From Calothrix sp. HK-06 (GTDB taxonomy: Bacteria; Cyanobacteriota; Cyanobacteriia; Cyanobacteriales; Nostocaceae), in assembly GCF_001904745.1 (NCBI RefSeq), contig NZ_MRCD01000052.1, positions 1 through 60,948 of the forward strand: a DNA stretch of 60,948 nucleotides, read 5' to 3'. The notes beneath the pieces were generated by a model. That model did not search any database and had not been told where the DNA came from. It saw only the letters and a program-made list of their open reading frames with translations. A program made the position numbers and the translations under genes. Positions 26,271 through 34,217 of the stretch are shown here, in pieces. How positions within the stretch are numbered: the first letter of the stretch is position 1; each line of letters opens with the position of its first letter.

Positions 26271-27134
26271 ATGAGTCCGAATGCTCAAGTCTTAGACAGT
26301 CCGGTTTTCGAGACACTCCCAATAGTTGAGGCAGAACTTAGCTACTTGATTCCAATGGTAGAAAAGCCTGTCAACTATACTTACGAACCGCCCGCAGGTA
26401 CTCCAAGGCAGAATGGGAAGTATGAGATTAAGAAATTAGCAATTAGAGATGCTCGATCCATAGCACAGAACCTCTCTTTAGATCAGGAGGGTTTCGCGTT
26501 TGTTACACATAATAGTAATGTTCGCGATTTTTATGATGAAGAAGAAATACACGGTGTTTATTATCCTGAAGCCGAGCAACTCTTGAAAGATGTGACAGGT
26601 GCCAGTCAGGTAGTGATTTTTGACCATACTCTTCGTAATGCTCGACGTTTACAGCAGGGTGAAACCTGGATTAAAGAGCCAGCCAAGCGGGTACATAACG
26701 ACTTTACTGCAAAATCTGGTTATACGCGCGCAAGACTGGAGTTAACAGCAAGAAAGATAGGGAATATTGATGAACTATTGCAACAAAGGTTTGCGATAAT
26801 TAACGTTTGGCGCCCAATAGCAACAGTTCAGGAGTCACCTTTGACAGTATGCGACGCACGAAGTATTGCTGCAACAGACCTTGTAGCAGGCGACCTTGTT
26901 TATCGCCATCGAATAGGTGAAACCTACGCAGTCACATATAATACAACGCATAGATGGTTTTATTTTCCGCAAATGCAACAAAACGAGGCATTGTTAATCA
27001 AGTGCTTTGACTCTGTGGAGGATGGAATAGCAAGGTTTGCCGCTCATACTGGGTTTGACGACCCAACGAGTCCATCAAATGCTGCACCACGCGAGAGCAT
27101 AGAATTACGAACCTTAGTTTTTTATCCTAAATAA
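26271..27134 (+). CDS. CmcJ/NvfI-family oxidoreductase
   Basis: A 287-residue protein resembling the CmcJ/NvfI-type oxygenases (cephamycin 7-alpha-methoxylation partner, fungal meroterpenoid enzymes, GA4 desaturase group). The signatures are VVIFDHTLRNARR, RVHNDFTAKSGYTRAR and FAIINVWRPIATVQESPL, with HND as the probable iron-binding motif. I prefer the ATG at 26271, which has AGAGG nine bases upstream, over an ATG at 26262 or a TTG at 26250. In bacteria the function is unproven; a hydroxylation or desaturation is likely. It shares its promoter region with the dienelactone hydrolase gene. Confidence 0.82.
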   Translation: MSPNAQVLDSPVFETLPIVEAELSYLIPMVEKPVNYTYEPPAGTPRQNGKYEIKKLAIRDARSIAQNLSLDQEGFAFVTHNSNVRDFYDEEEIHGVYYPEAEQLLKDVTGASQVVIFDHTLRNARRLQQGETWIKEPAKRVHNDFTAKSGYTRARLELTARKIGNIDELLQQRFAIINVWRPIATVQESPLTVCDARSIAATDLVAGDLVYRHRIGETYAVTYNTTHRWFYFPQMQQNEALLIKCFDSVEDGIARFAAHTGFDDPTSPSNAAPRESIELRTLVFYPK

Positions 27135-27346
27135 TAGTAGATTTTGTTCTGGGATGCGCTTGATTACAAAGAACGCATCCTATAGCAGTCCTAGATAAAT
27201 GTTCTGTCATTTTTGTACTACTTTGCTCTGCGCGCCAGCCTAAAAAATAATCTATGAAAATAATCTATGACTTGTTTTAGCAAGCCATAGAATATAACAA
27301 TTCTCAAAATAATTAAATTGCCAATCAGTCGCTCTCTATGTTTAGC

Positions 27347-28315
27347 TTATGCAAGCGCTGGTTCTGCTTCCAACTTACCTAGTTTATCTTTTAAAGCTGA
27401 TGGTACTTCAACTCCAAATAGCTCACCTTCAACTGGTTGCGAACGGAAACCATCTGGTCCAACAGGAATGTCACCTGTAATGGTAGTACGATAGAGTACA
27501 CGTTCAACATCTATATGATCTATATCTTGAGGCGCCAAATGGGCGGTAGCACGATTATCCCAGAATGCAACATCACCATTGTTCCAGCGGAATCGAGCAG
27601 TGTAAGCAGGCTTAGTAATTTGCTTGAAGAACAACTCAAGTAGCAGTTCGCTTTCTTGTGGTGAAACGTCAAGAATGCGGGAGGTAAAGCCCGGATTGAC
27701 AAACAACGCACGTTCACCAGTTTCAGGATGAACACGCACTACCGGATGAATTGAAACTAGTGGATTGATAGCAATACGCTGTGCAAGTTTACTATTACTA
27801 GGAAACTGTAAACCAGCATTAAAACGATGTTCAGCTTTTAATCCGTCTGCCAGCGCACGCAGTGGTGCAGATAAACCCTCATAGGCTGCGACTAGATTAG
27901 TCCACGTTGTATCACCACCAATACTAGGAACATTAACCGCGCGTAAAATTGATCCCGCAGGTGGATTCAGAGCTGCTGTCACATCAGTATGCCAACGGCT
28001 CTCGTAACTGGAACGTCGCAAACCGTTGCGCTTCTCAAAGCGACTACGGTCAATCGTTAAGATTTCTGAAAAACCTTCAATTGGTTCATCCTCGTGTGGA
28101 TGCGCGTATGTAACATCACCAAAACGAGCCGTAAATGCAATCTGTGCAGCATGGTCAAGATTTTGATCCCGAAAGAACACGACTTTCCACTTCAATAAAG
28201 CTTGACGAATTTCTTTGACTACATCATCACTCAAAGGACGCGAAAGGTCTACACCACTAATTTCGGCGCCGGTAAAACCAGATACTGGCTTCACTTCGAT
28301 ATGATTGTTACTCAT
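27347..28315 (-). CDS. TauD/TfdA-family alpha-ketoglutarate dioxygenase
   Basis: A 322-residue non-haem iron(II)/2-oxoglutarate dioxygenase. The iron ligands are His and Asp of SRWHTDVTAALNPPAGS and the distal His of FWDNRATAHLAPQDID. The 2-oxoglutarate arginine is in VERVLYRTTITGD. WHTDVT followed by PP and GSILRA resembles the alkylsulfatase AtsK and taurine dioxygenase group, which release sulfite or sulfate from organosulfur compounds. The exact substrate is unknown. A paralogue lies at 58446. The 30-bp dyad at 28414 lies 98 bases upstream. Confidence 0.93.
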   Translation of the reverse strand: MSNNHIEVKPVSGFTGAEISGVDLSRPLSDDVVKEIRQALLKWKVVFFRDQNLDHAAQIAFTARFGDVTYAHPHEDEPIEGFSEILTIDRSRFEKRNGLRRSSYESRWHTDVTAALNPPAGSILRAVNVPSIGGDTTWTNLVAAYEGLSAPLRALADGLKAEHRFNAGLQFPSNSKLAQRIAINPLVSIHPVVRVHPETGERALFVNPGFTSRILDVSPQESELLLELFFKQITKPAYTARFRWNNGDVAFWDNRATAHLAPQDIDHIDVERVLYRTTITGDIPVGPDGFRSQPVEGELFGVEVPSALKDKLGKLEAEPALA

Positions 28316-28413
28316 GTTGATTTCTCCAGATATGTACTCGTGTACTTCATCCAGGTGTTACTTGCACTTCCAAAGAAACTTACCTGGATGGAGTAACTGT
28401 ATCTTAAAACTAT

Positions 28414-28443
28414 AATACACTAAATCGATTAATTTACCGTATT
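28414..28443. promoter_or_regulatory. 30-bp dyad upstream of the TauD-type gene
   Basis: AATAC-N20-GTATT inside a longer exact pair ATAATAC/GTATTAT, with the inner TAAATCGATTAATTTACC. It is one of the cleanest copies. It stands between divergent genes (TauD-type and GNAT). The remaining intergenic bases, including a GCAGGCTTCGCTCG-like repeat fragment near 28621-28640, hold no gene. Confidence 0.72.
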
Positions 28444-28700
28444 ATCAAAACATTGTATTTTAGCTTGCTGAACCATAGATTTATAGGCGCCTACTTATAC
28501 TATCCTGTAAATAGTTAAAATATATACTTTTATCAACGTGTTAATACTTAAATTATTGACTTATAATAAACAAGTATTTTTCTCAATCAAACGTAAAATA
28601 AAGATTTTTAGTCTGCGTAGGCAGGCTTCGCTCGTATAGCTTCACCCTTATAGGGTGTAGGTGCAAGATATAATTAAACACAGTGTTTTTAGGAGTAATA

Positions 28701-29129
28701 ATGTCAATACAATTGGCAGAGTCTGATTCTCAAATATTAGGGTGTTTTTCTGTGATGTCCCAGTTGCGTCCGCATCTTGAACAAGTTAAGTTTGTACAGC
28801 AAGTGCGTTATCAAATGAAAGAAGGATATCAACTTGCATACTTAGAAGTGGAGGGACAAACTTTAGCAGTTGCTGGGTTTCGTATATCTACGTGTTTAGC
28901 AATCGGAAAGTTTTTATACATAGATGACTTAGTTGCTGATGAGTTCAAACAGTCACAAGGTTATGGTCAACAATTATTCCAGTGGCTAATTGAATATGCA
29001 AAAAACCACAATTGTAAACACTTGAGTCTTGATTCTGGTGTTCAACGATTTAATGCTCACAGATTTTATTTAGTTCAACGCATGAAAATTACAAGTCATC
29101 ATTTTTCGATAGAGTTAGAGTCACAATAA
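28701..29129 (+). CDS. GNAT-family acetyltransferase
   Basis: A 142-residue GNAT protein. The acetyl-CoA loop is QSQGYGQQLFQWLIEYAK, preceded by the strand FLYIDDLVADE and followed by HLSLDSGVQRFNAHRFYL. I start at the ATG at 28701, which has AGGAG seven bases upstream. Members transfer an acetyl group to amines; this one resembles aminoglycoside- or histone-type small GNATs, but the substrate is unknown. It is followed by a HAD gene 26 bases later. Confidence 0.88.
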   Translation: MSIQLAESDSQILGCFSVMSQLRPHLEQVKFVQQVRYQMKEGYQLAYLEVEGQTLAVAGFRISTCLAIGKFLYIDDLVADEFKQSQGYGQQLFQWLIEYAKNHNCKHLSLDSGVQRFNAHRFYLVQRMKITSHHFSIELESQ

Positions 29130-29155
29130 TGTAAAATTAATATTTTACTACAAAA

Positions 29156-29818
29156 ATGCCGAACCTTGCAGTTTTATTCGACCTTGACGGTACACTTACC
29201 GACCCTAAAATTGGTATTACTCGTAGTATTCAGTATGCTTTGTCTGAAATGGGTTACATACCTGGTAATGGCGATTCATTAGACTGGTGTATTGGTCCAC
29301 CGTTAAAAGGCAGCTTTTCAAAATTGTTGAATACTTTGGATGTCACGGTACTCGATAAAGCAATTTCACTTTACCGCAGCCGTTTCTCTACTATTGGACT
29401 ATTTGAAAATTATCTTTATCCTCAAATTACAGAAACGTTAAAAGTTATTCGTTCTCAAAATTATAAAACTTTTGTTGCTACTTCCAAACCTCATGTCTAT
29501 GCTAAACAGATTCTTGAGCATTTTAGTTTATTGCCACTATTTGATAACGTATATGGTAGTGAGTTTGATGGTACTCGTAGTGATAAAGGGGACTTAATCC
29601 AACATATTTTACTGATGGAAAATCTTTCAACTATCTCTACTATTATGATAGGCGATCGTCAACATGATATTATCGGCGCCAAGCGTCATGGTCTTTATTC
29701 TATTGGGGTTGCTTATGGCTATGGAACTGAGCAGGAATTAAAAGCTTATGGGGCTGATTTTATTGCTTATTCTCCAGATGAAATTCCTAAATTGTTAGAA
29801 ATTTGTTTTAACAAATAA
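29156..29818 (+). CDS. HAD hydrolase, phosphoglycolate phosphatase-like
   Basis: A 220-residue HAD subfamily IA phosphatase. Motif I is AVLFDLDGTLTD (Asp9, Asp11), motif II TFVATSKPHVYA, the lysine lies in GTRSDKGDLI, and the acidic motif is IMIGDRQHDIIGA. A conserved GVAYGYGTEQEL closes it, as in phosphoglycolate and pyrophosphate phosphatases (Gph/PpaX). It is cytoplasmic and probably in an operon with the GNAT gene. It converges on the SsuA-like gene with only 7 bases between the stops. Confidence 0.9.
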   Translation: MPNLAVLFDLDGTLTDPKIGITRSIQYALSEMGYIPGNGDSLDWCIGPPLKGSFSKLLNTLDVTVLDKAISLYRSRFSTIGLFENYLYPQITETLKVIRSQNYKTFVATSKPHVYAKQILEHFSLLPLFDNVYGSEFDGTRSDKGDLIQHILLMENLSTISTIMIGDRQHDIIGAKRHGLYSIGVAYGYGTEQELKAYGADFIAYSPDEIPKLLEICFNK

Positions 29819-29825
29819 AACGAGA

Positions 29826-30857
29826 TTATGGTTTCCAAATGGCATCTTTGATTTGAATGTCTTTTGGTATTAATTTTTGATTATAGAACAAATCAACTAC
29901 TTGCTGCTGTTCACTAATAAATTCATCGGTAATATCAAATACACCAAAGTATGAGCGTCTGTCTAAAGCCCATTGCCAAATAGAAGAATCATATTCGGTT
30001 TGCTTTGCCAATAGTTGGGCAACTTCATTTTTATGACTTTTTGCCCAATCTTCTACCTTGCGTTGCTCTTCCAAAATTATCTTAACCAATTCTGGGTGTT
30101 TTTGGGCAAAATTCTGGGTGGCAATATAATATGCTCTTTGGGGTGCAATATCAGAACCTTTCGCCAAAATACGAATTGTTCCTGCTTTCTCTTTTTGTGC
30201 ATAGTAGGGGTCACTAATGGGTATAGCATCTACTTGACCTCCTTCAAAAGCAGTTATGCTATCGGGAATGTTAAGATAAACAGGTTTAATATCATTTAAT
30301 GTTAATTTTGCACTTTCGAGAGCTTTTAGTGCTAAGTATTGAAGTGCTGTTCCTTTCTGAATAGCCAGTCTTTTACCTTTTAAGTCGGTAAGAGTTTTGA
30401 TAGGAGAATCTTTTGGTACGACAATTGCTTGGGCGCCTGCATTGGAAGCTGTAGCTGCAACATAAACTATCTGATTACCACCAGCTTGTGCGAAAATTGG
30501 AGGTAAGTTACCAACGTTACCAATATCAACGTTTCCAGATGCCATTGCCTCCATCATTGGGGGTCCACCTCGAAACTCTATCCACTTAACCTTAATTCCT
30601 TCCGGAGTCAGACGTTTTTCTAAAAGTTGCTGTGCTTTCAACAAATTTAAACCGGGAGTTCCTTTTTGATGTCCAATATTAACAACATTTGGTTTTGTCA
30701 CGTTTGTAGAAGATTGACCTGCTTGAGGACTGTTTTGTTGGGTGCAACCTGTTAACGTAACAGCCCAAGTTAACAAACAAGTAATAAATGTTAAAAACGA
30801 ATAATTAATAACCCTTTGATAAGACGCAGGTAAAGAATTAATTTTATATTTTTTCAT
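29826..30857 (-). CDS. SsuA-like sulfonate ABC transporter substrate-binding lipoprotein
   Basis: A 343-residue periplasmic binding protein of the SsuA/TauA type. A signal peptide ends in a lipobox (TWAVTLTGCTQQ), so it is probably a lipoprotein. The mature part shows VVNIGHQKGTPGLNLLKAQ, VKWIEFRGGPPMMEAMASG and VDIGNVGNLPPIFAQAGG, the family signature. It would capture an alkanesulfonate or related compound. No SsuB ATPase or SsuC permease gene is adjacent, so it must share a transporter encoded elsewhere. I start at the ATG at 30857. It overlaps the MDR gene by 14 bases. A truncated paralogue lies at 32695. Confidence 0.93.
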   Translation of the reverse strand: MKKYKINSLPASYQRVINYSFLTFITCLLTWAVTLTGCTQQNSPQAGQSSTNVTKPNVVNIGHQKGTPGLNLLKAQQLLEKRLTPEGIKVKWIEFRGGPPMMEAMASGNVDIGNVGNLPPIFAQAGGNQIVYVAATASNAGAQAIVVPKDSPIKTLTDLKGKRLAIQKGTALQYLALKALESAKLTLNDIKPVYLNIPDSITAFEGGQVDAIPISDPYYAQKEKAGTIRILAKGSDIAPQRAYYIATQNFAQKHPELVKIILEEQRKVEDWAKSHKNEVAQLLAKQTEYDSSIWQWALDRRSYFGVFDITDEFISEQQQVVDLFYNQKLIPKDIQIKDAIWKP

Positions 30858-31863
30858 TATCACTAACTTGAACAACTAACTTTCCAAAGTTTTGACCTTG
30901 AAGTAATCCTATAAAAGCGCGCGGAGCGTTTTCTAAATCAACAACTACATCTTCTTTATATTTAAGTTTGCCTTGTTTTAACCACTCCGAAACATCATTT
31001 AAAAACTCTTGTTGCCGATGTTGATAATCGCTCACTAAAAAACCTTTAATTAAAGCGCGATTTATTAATAGAGCTAGTAAATTAGGACCAGGAGGAGGAG
31101 ATACTGCATTATATTCTGAAATTAATCCGACTAATGGAATTCTCGCTCCTAAATTGATTTGTTGTAATACTGTTTCTAAAATGACACCAGCCGTGTTATC
31201 GAAGTAAACATCAATTCCATTTGGGGCTGCTTCCTTGAGTGCTGAATCAATTTCTTGAGTCCTACGGTTAATTCCAACATCAAAACCTAACTCATTTACA
31301 ATATAATCTCGTTTTTCATCACTTCCAACTATTCCTACTACACGAGAACCCTTAATTTTAGCAATTTGACCTGCTACGGCGCCTACAGCACCAGAAGCTG
31401 CAGAAACTACTACTGTTTCTCCTACTTTTGGTTGGCCAATATCAAGAAGAGCAAAGTAGGCAGTCATTCCAGGCATTCCCAAAATACCTAAATAGTAATG
31501 CATAGGCGCCTGGTCAAGATCAAGTTTACGTACAGCTTCCCCTTTTGACACACCATAAGTTTGCCAACCGTTGTAATCTAAAACAAAATCTCCTTGAGAA
31601 AATTGAGGATGATTTGATTTGATTACCTTACTAACTGTACCACCAACTATTACTGAATTTAATTCAACTGATGCAGCATAAGACTTACCTTCACTAATAC
31701 GACCGCGCATATAAGGGTCTAGAGAAAGATAAATTGTACGAGTCAAAACTTCATTTTCACCAGGCTCAATAACTGGTGTTTCAACAAGTTCAAAATCACT
31801 CCCTTTAGGTTCCCCTATCGGGCGGCTTTTAAGCACGATTTGTTTATTAATTAAATCAGTCAT
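30844..31863 (-). CDS. MDR-family NADP-dependent oxidoreductase (CurA-like)
   Basis: A 339-residue zinc-free medium-chain reductase of the leukotriene B4 dehydrogenase/CurA group. The N-terminal catalytic domain has YLSLDPYMRGRIS. The Rossmann motif is VSAASGAVGAVAGQIAKIKG. The signature ANGIDVYFDNTAG-like segment (here NGIDVYFDNTAGVI) is present. These enzymes reduce the C=C bond of alpha,beta-unsaturated carbonyls with NADPH. The gene precedes and overlaps the SsuA-like gene, and a perfect 30-bp dyad lies 43 bases upstream, so it is probably part of the same regulon. Confidence 0.92.
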   Translation of the reverse strand: MTDLINKQIVLKSRPIGEPKGSDFELVETPVIEPGENEVLTRTIYLSLDPYMRGRISEGKSYAASVELNSVIVGGTVSKVIKSNHPQFSQGDFVLDYNGWQTYGVSKGEAVRKLDLDQAPMHYYLGILGMPGMTAYFALLDIGQPKVGETVVVSAASGAVGAVAGQIAKIKGSRVVGIVGSDEKRDYIVNELGFDVGINRRTQEIDSALKEAAPNGIDVYFDNTAGVILETVLQQINLGARIPLVGLISEYNAVSPPPGPNLLALLINRALIKGFLVSDYQHRQQEFLNDVSEWLKQGKLKYKEDVVVDLENAPRAFIGLLQGQNFGKLVVQVSDNEKI

Positions 31864-31906
31864 AATGACATTGATAAACTCTATTTAAAAACTCTATGTA
31901 TTAAAT

Positions 31907-31936
31907 TTTACGGTAAATTGATAGGTTTACCGTATT
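31907..31936. promoter_or_regulatory. 30-bp dyad before the MDR-SsuA operon
   Basis: TTTAC-N20-GTATT. The inner arms ACGGTAAA and TTTACCGT pair perfectly over an 8-base centre. It lies between the minus-strand MDR-SsuA unit (43 bases) and the plus-strand methyltransferase gene. It is the best-formed copy in the window. Confidence 0.75.
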
Positions 31937-32074
31937 ATGTTGATTATAAAAATACTATCATAGGCTGGTAGAAAAATTCAATGTTAAGATATGCTTCAAA
32001 CTCTTAAAGCGAAAAATTACTTAACATTTTAGATATATTGACAAAATCACTATAATGTGGATACAACTAAATTT

Positions 32075-32887
32075 ATGTCAGATATATTTGAGTCACAAAA
32101 CTTACTTTCAAATGAAACCCTTGCCCACTATGACGCTGGTCAAGAAGATCAACGATTATTACAAGGTGTGGGTCGTTTAGAATTCGCGCGTACTAAAGAA
32201 CTTCTCAGTCGCTACTTACCTCCTCCACCCGCAGTGATTTTTGATATTGGTGGAGGTTCAGGAGTTTATGCATTTTGGCTTGCTCAACAGGGATATGAAG
32301 TTCATCTTATTGATGCGGTTCCCTTACATATTGAACAAGCGCGAGCTACTTCTAAAGCTCAACAAGTTCAACTCGCAAGTATAACAGTTGGGGATGCTCG
32401 TCAATTAAATCAAGCTTCCAACAGCGTTGATGCTGTTCTCTTACTTGGACCCTTATATCATTTGATAGAACGTAGCGACCGAATAACCGCATTACGTGAA
32501 GCTTACCGTGTTTTAAAAAGTGGAGGTTTAATTTTTGCTGTTGGAGTTTCTCGTTTTGCTTCTACTCTAGATGGATTATTTAATGGATATCTTGATGACC
32601 CAGAGTTTGTAGAAATTGTCCAACGAGATTTAATTGATGGACAGCATCGTAACCCAAACAACCATCCTGCTTACTTTACCACAGCGTTCTTACATCATCC
32701 TGAAGAACTGAAAGCAGAAGTAAAAGAGGTAGGTTTTGAGAGTGAAACAATTTTAGCTATCGAAGGAGCAGGCTCTAAAAGTTGTGGTCCAGCAATAAAT
32801 TTCGACCACTCTACCTTAATACCCAATGGGTTCAAACGTTTTTCTAAAACTCCTCTCGACCTCGTTATATCTGAGGCTGAAAAATAG
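32075..32887 (+). CDS. Class I SAM-dependent methyltransferase, 3' end replaced
   Basis: A 270-residue methyltransferase. The SAM motif is VIFDIGGGSGVYAFWLA, followed by YEVHLIDAVP and DAVLLLGPLYHL. It starts at the ATG at 32075; a GTG at 32057 would add six residues. From about residue 232 (base 32770) the DNA is the antisense of the truncated SsuA-like gene, so the last 38 or so residues are not native. Family members usually end with another helix-strand unit here. The enzyme may still fold, but activity is uncertain. Substrate unknown. Confidence 0.8.
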   Translation: MSDIFESQNLLSNETLAHYDAGQEDQRLLQGVGRLEFARTKELLSRYLPPPPAVIFDIGGGSGVYAFWLAQQGYEVHLIDAVPLHIEQARATSKAQQVQLASITVGDARQLNQASNSVDAVLLLGPLYHLIERSDRITALREAYRVLKSGGLIFAVGVSRFASTLDGLFNGYLDDPEFVEIVQRDLIDGQHRNPNNHPAYFTTAFLHHPEELKAEVKEVGFESETILAIEGAGSKSCGPAINFDHSTLIPNGFKRFSKTPLDLVISEAEK

Positions 32888-33048
32888 CCTACCCTCACCA
32901 CCTTAGCCTTAATACCTGTAGCAGCAACAGCGGTTTTCTCTGGTGCATTCGGAGCTTTACAACCTACTAAAGCTGTGGATACAAATACTCCTGTTACTAA
33001 GAAAGCTAAAAAGTGCTTAACGTGGCTTCTTCTGGATATCGCTATCAT
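32695..33048 (-). pseudogene. Truncated SsuA-like substrate-binding lipoprotein gene
   Basis: The frame from 33048 begins with a signal peptide and lipobox (VFVSTALVGCKAPN), then VVRVGYFSASDITRSRGVLE and IKVEWSKFIAGPQLLEP, the start of an SsuA-like binding protein. Similarity stops near residue 92 (base 32773). Beyond that it reads antisense through the methyltransferase gene and ends at 32695. About 240 residues are lost. A deletion joined the 3' parts of two convergent genes. A 30-bp dyad (33268) lies 219 bases upstream, a relic of its regulation. Confidence 0.88.
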
Positions 33049-33267
33049 GACATACCACCAATTTTCTAATGTTTTATATGGTTGAAGATTATTTTTCCCG
33101 CTTGTAAGGGAAACTCTTGAGATTTAATGCCTTAACTGACGAGTATTAACCTGTCTCTAGCATAACTGGCATTTCACTTGCCAGTGTTAATTGAAAGTAG
33201 CAGGTGAGATTATTTATATACTTAATAGGTGACTCTACGCATCGTGCCTATTTAAGTATAATTGCAA

Positions 33268-33297
33268 ATATCGGTAAATCGATAGACTTACCGTATT
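33268..33297. promoter_or_regulatory. 30-bp dyad upstream of the truncated SsuA-like gene
   Basis: ATATC-N20-GTATT. The inner arms GGTAA and TTACC pair around AATCGATAGAC. One of two copies in the 610-bp intergenic region 33049-33658, which otherwise shows only AT-rich sequence. Confidence 0.65.
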
Positions 33298-33538
33298 TTA
33301 ATTGTAATGGTATCATAGATATATTTAGGAATCAAGAGAAAGTTTGTAAGCATATCTTAAATAAAAAATAAGTATCATATAAATATCAAAACTTGCGTAA
33401 ATTTACGTAGATGTTTTTTTAGATACTGTTTTTGCAAATAGAATAGCCATTAAGCGTATGAAGATATCAACAGAATTTATACTTACAACCCTTTTGAATT
33501 TTACTTTTAAATACTTAAAATTATGAATTTTGTTTAAA

Positions 33539-33568
33539 AATACGTTATCTTGATACGCATACAGTAGT
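33539..33568. promoter_or_regulatory. 30-bp dyad before the RpiB-like/AprA-like operon
   Basis: AATAC-N20-GTAGT with perfect outer arms, continuing as GTAGTAT. The inner halves are poor (ACGCATACA). It ends 90 bases before the start at 33659. Confidence 0.55.
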
Positions 33569-33658
33569 ATTATATTGCCATCTATAGCTTGTTATCACAG
33601 GCTATAGACTATTTCTTATGCAGGTGCCCAAAATAAAAACATTACAACATAGATATAT

Positions 33659-34108
33659 ATGAAAATTGCTATTGGCAGTGATGAACGCACGTACTTGACA
33701 GACAAGGTGATAGAAGAACTGAAAACTAGGGGGCATTCCGTTCTTGCTTTTGGTTCCTTACTCGAAAATGAATCAGAAATAGATTGGCCTCTTAGTTGTA
33801 GTAAAGTTGCTTTTGCTGTAGCAAACAATCAAGCAGATGAAGGTATTGTTTTTTGCTGGACTGGTACAGGAGCATCCATTGCTGCCAATAAAGTCTCAGG
33901 GATACGCGCGGCTTTATGTCATGATGCAGAAACTGCTCGTGGCGCCCGTATTTGGAATCACGCAAATGTTCTAGTACTGAGTCTTCGTGCCACAACAGAA
34001 GCGGTCGCCAAAGAAATATTAGATGCTTGGTTTGCTACAACATACTCAAACGACGAATGGAACCTTCAGCAAATAGAACGTATACGACAGCTAGAAAAAA
34101 CCTCGTAA
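33659..34108 (+). CDS. RpiB/LacAB-family sugar-phosphate isomerase-like protein
   Basis: A 149-residue protein of the ribose-5-phosphate isomerase B family. It has the N-terminal KIAIGSDERT (family usually has an HAA motif after the Asp). The catalytic region reads EGIVFCWTGTGASIAANKV, with Cys replaced in position and a TGTG loop for the usual C-G-(S/T)-G. GIRAALCHDAETARGARIWN contains the phosphate-contacting residues. It precedes the AprA-like flavoprotein gene by about 100 bases on the same strand. An isomerase as the first gene suggests a role outside the pentose pathway. Confidence 0.87.
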   Translation: MKIAIGSDERTYLTDKVIEELKTRGHSVLAFGSLLENESEIDWPLSCSKVAFAVANNQADEGIVFCWTGTGASIAANKVSGIRAALCHDAETARGARIWNHANVLVLSLRATTEAVAKEILDAWFATTYSNDEWNLQQIERIRQLEKTS

Positions 34109-34217
34109 GGACAGGTAACAGATATCGTCGTAAGGGCGGGTTAACCCATATCCTAAAACAGTCTTTACAATCTCGTAAACTCGTCCCCTTCCAAAATCAA
34201 CAAACAGGGTGATAAAC

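Noticed and set aside
33659-34108. Housekeeping ribose-5-phosphate isomerase B
   Set aside because: The catalytic loop differs and the gene sits in an operon with an AprA-like flavoprotein, so I do not give it the symbol rpiB.
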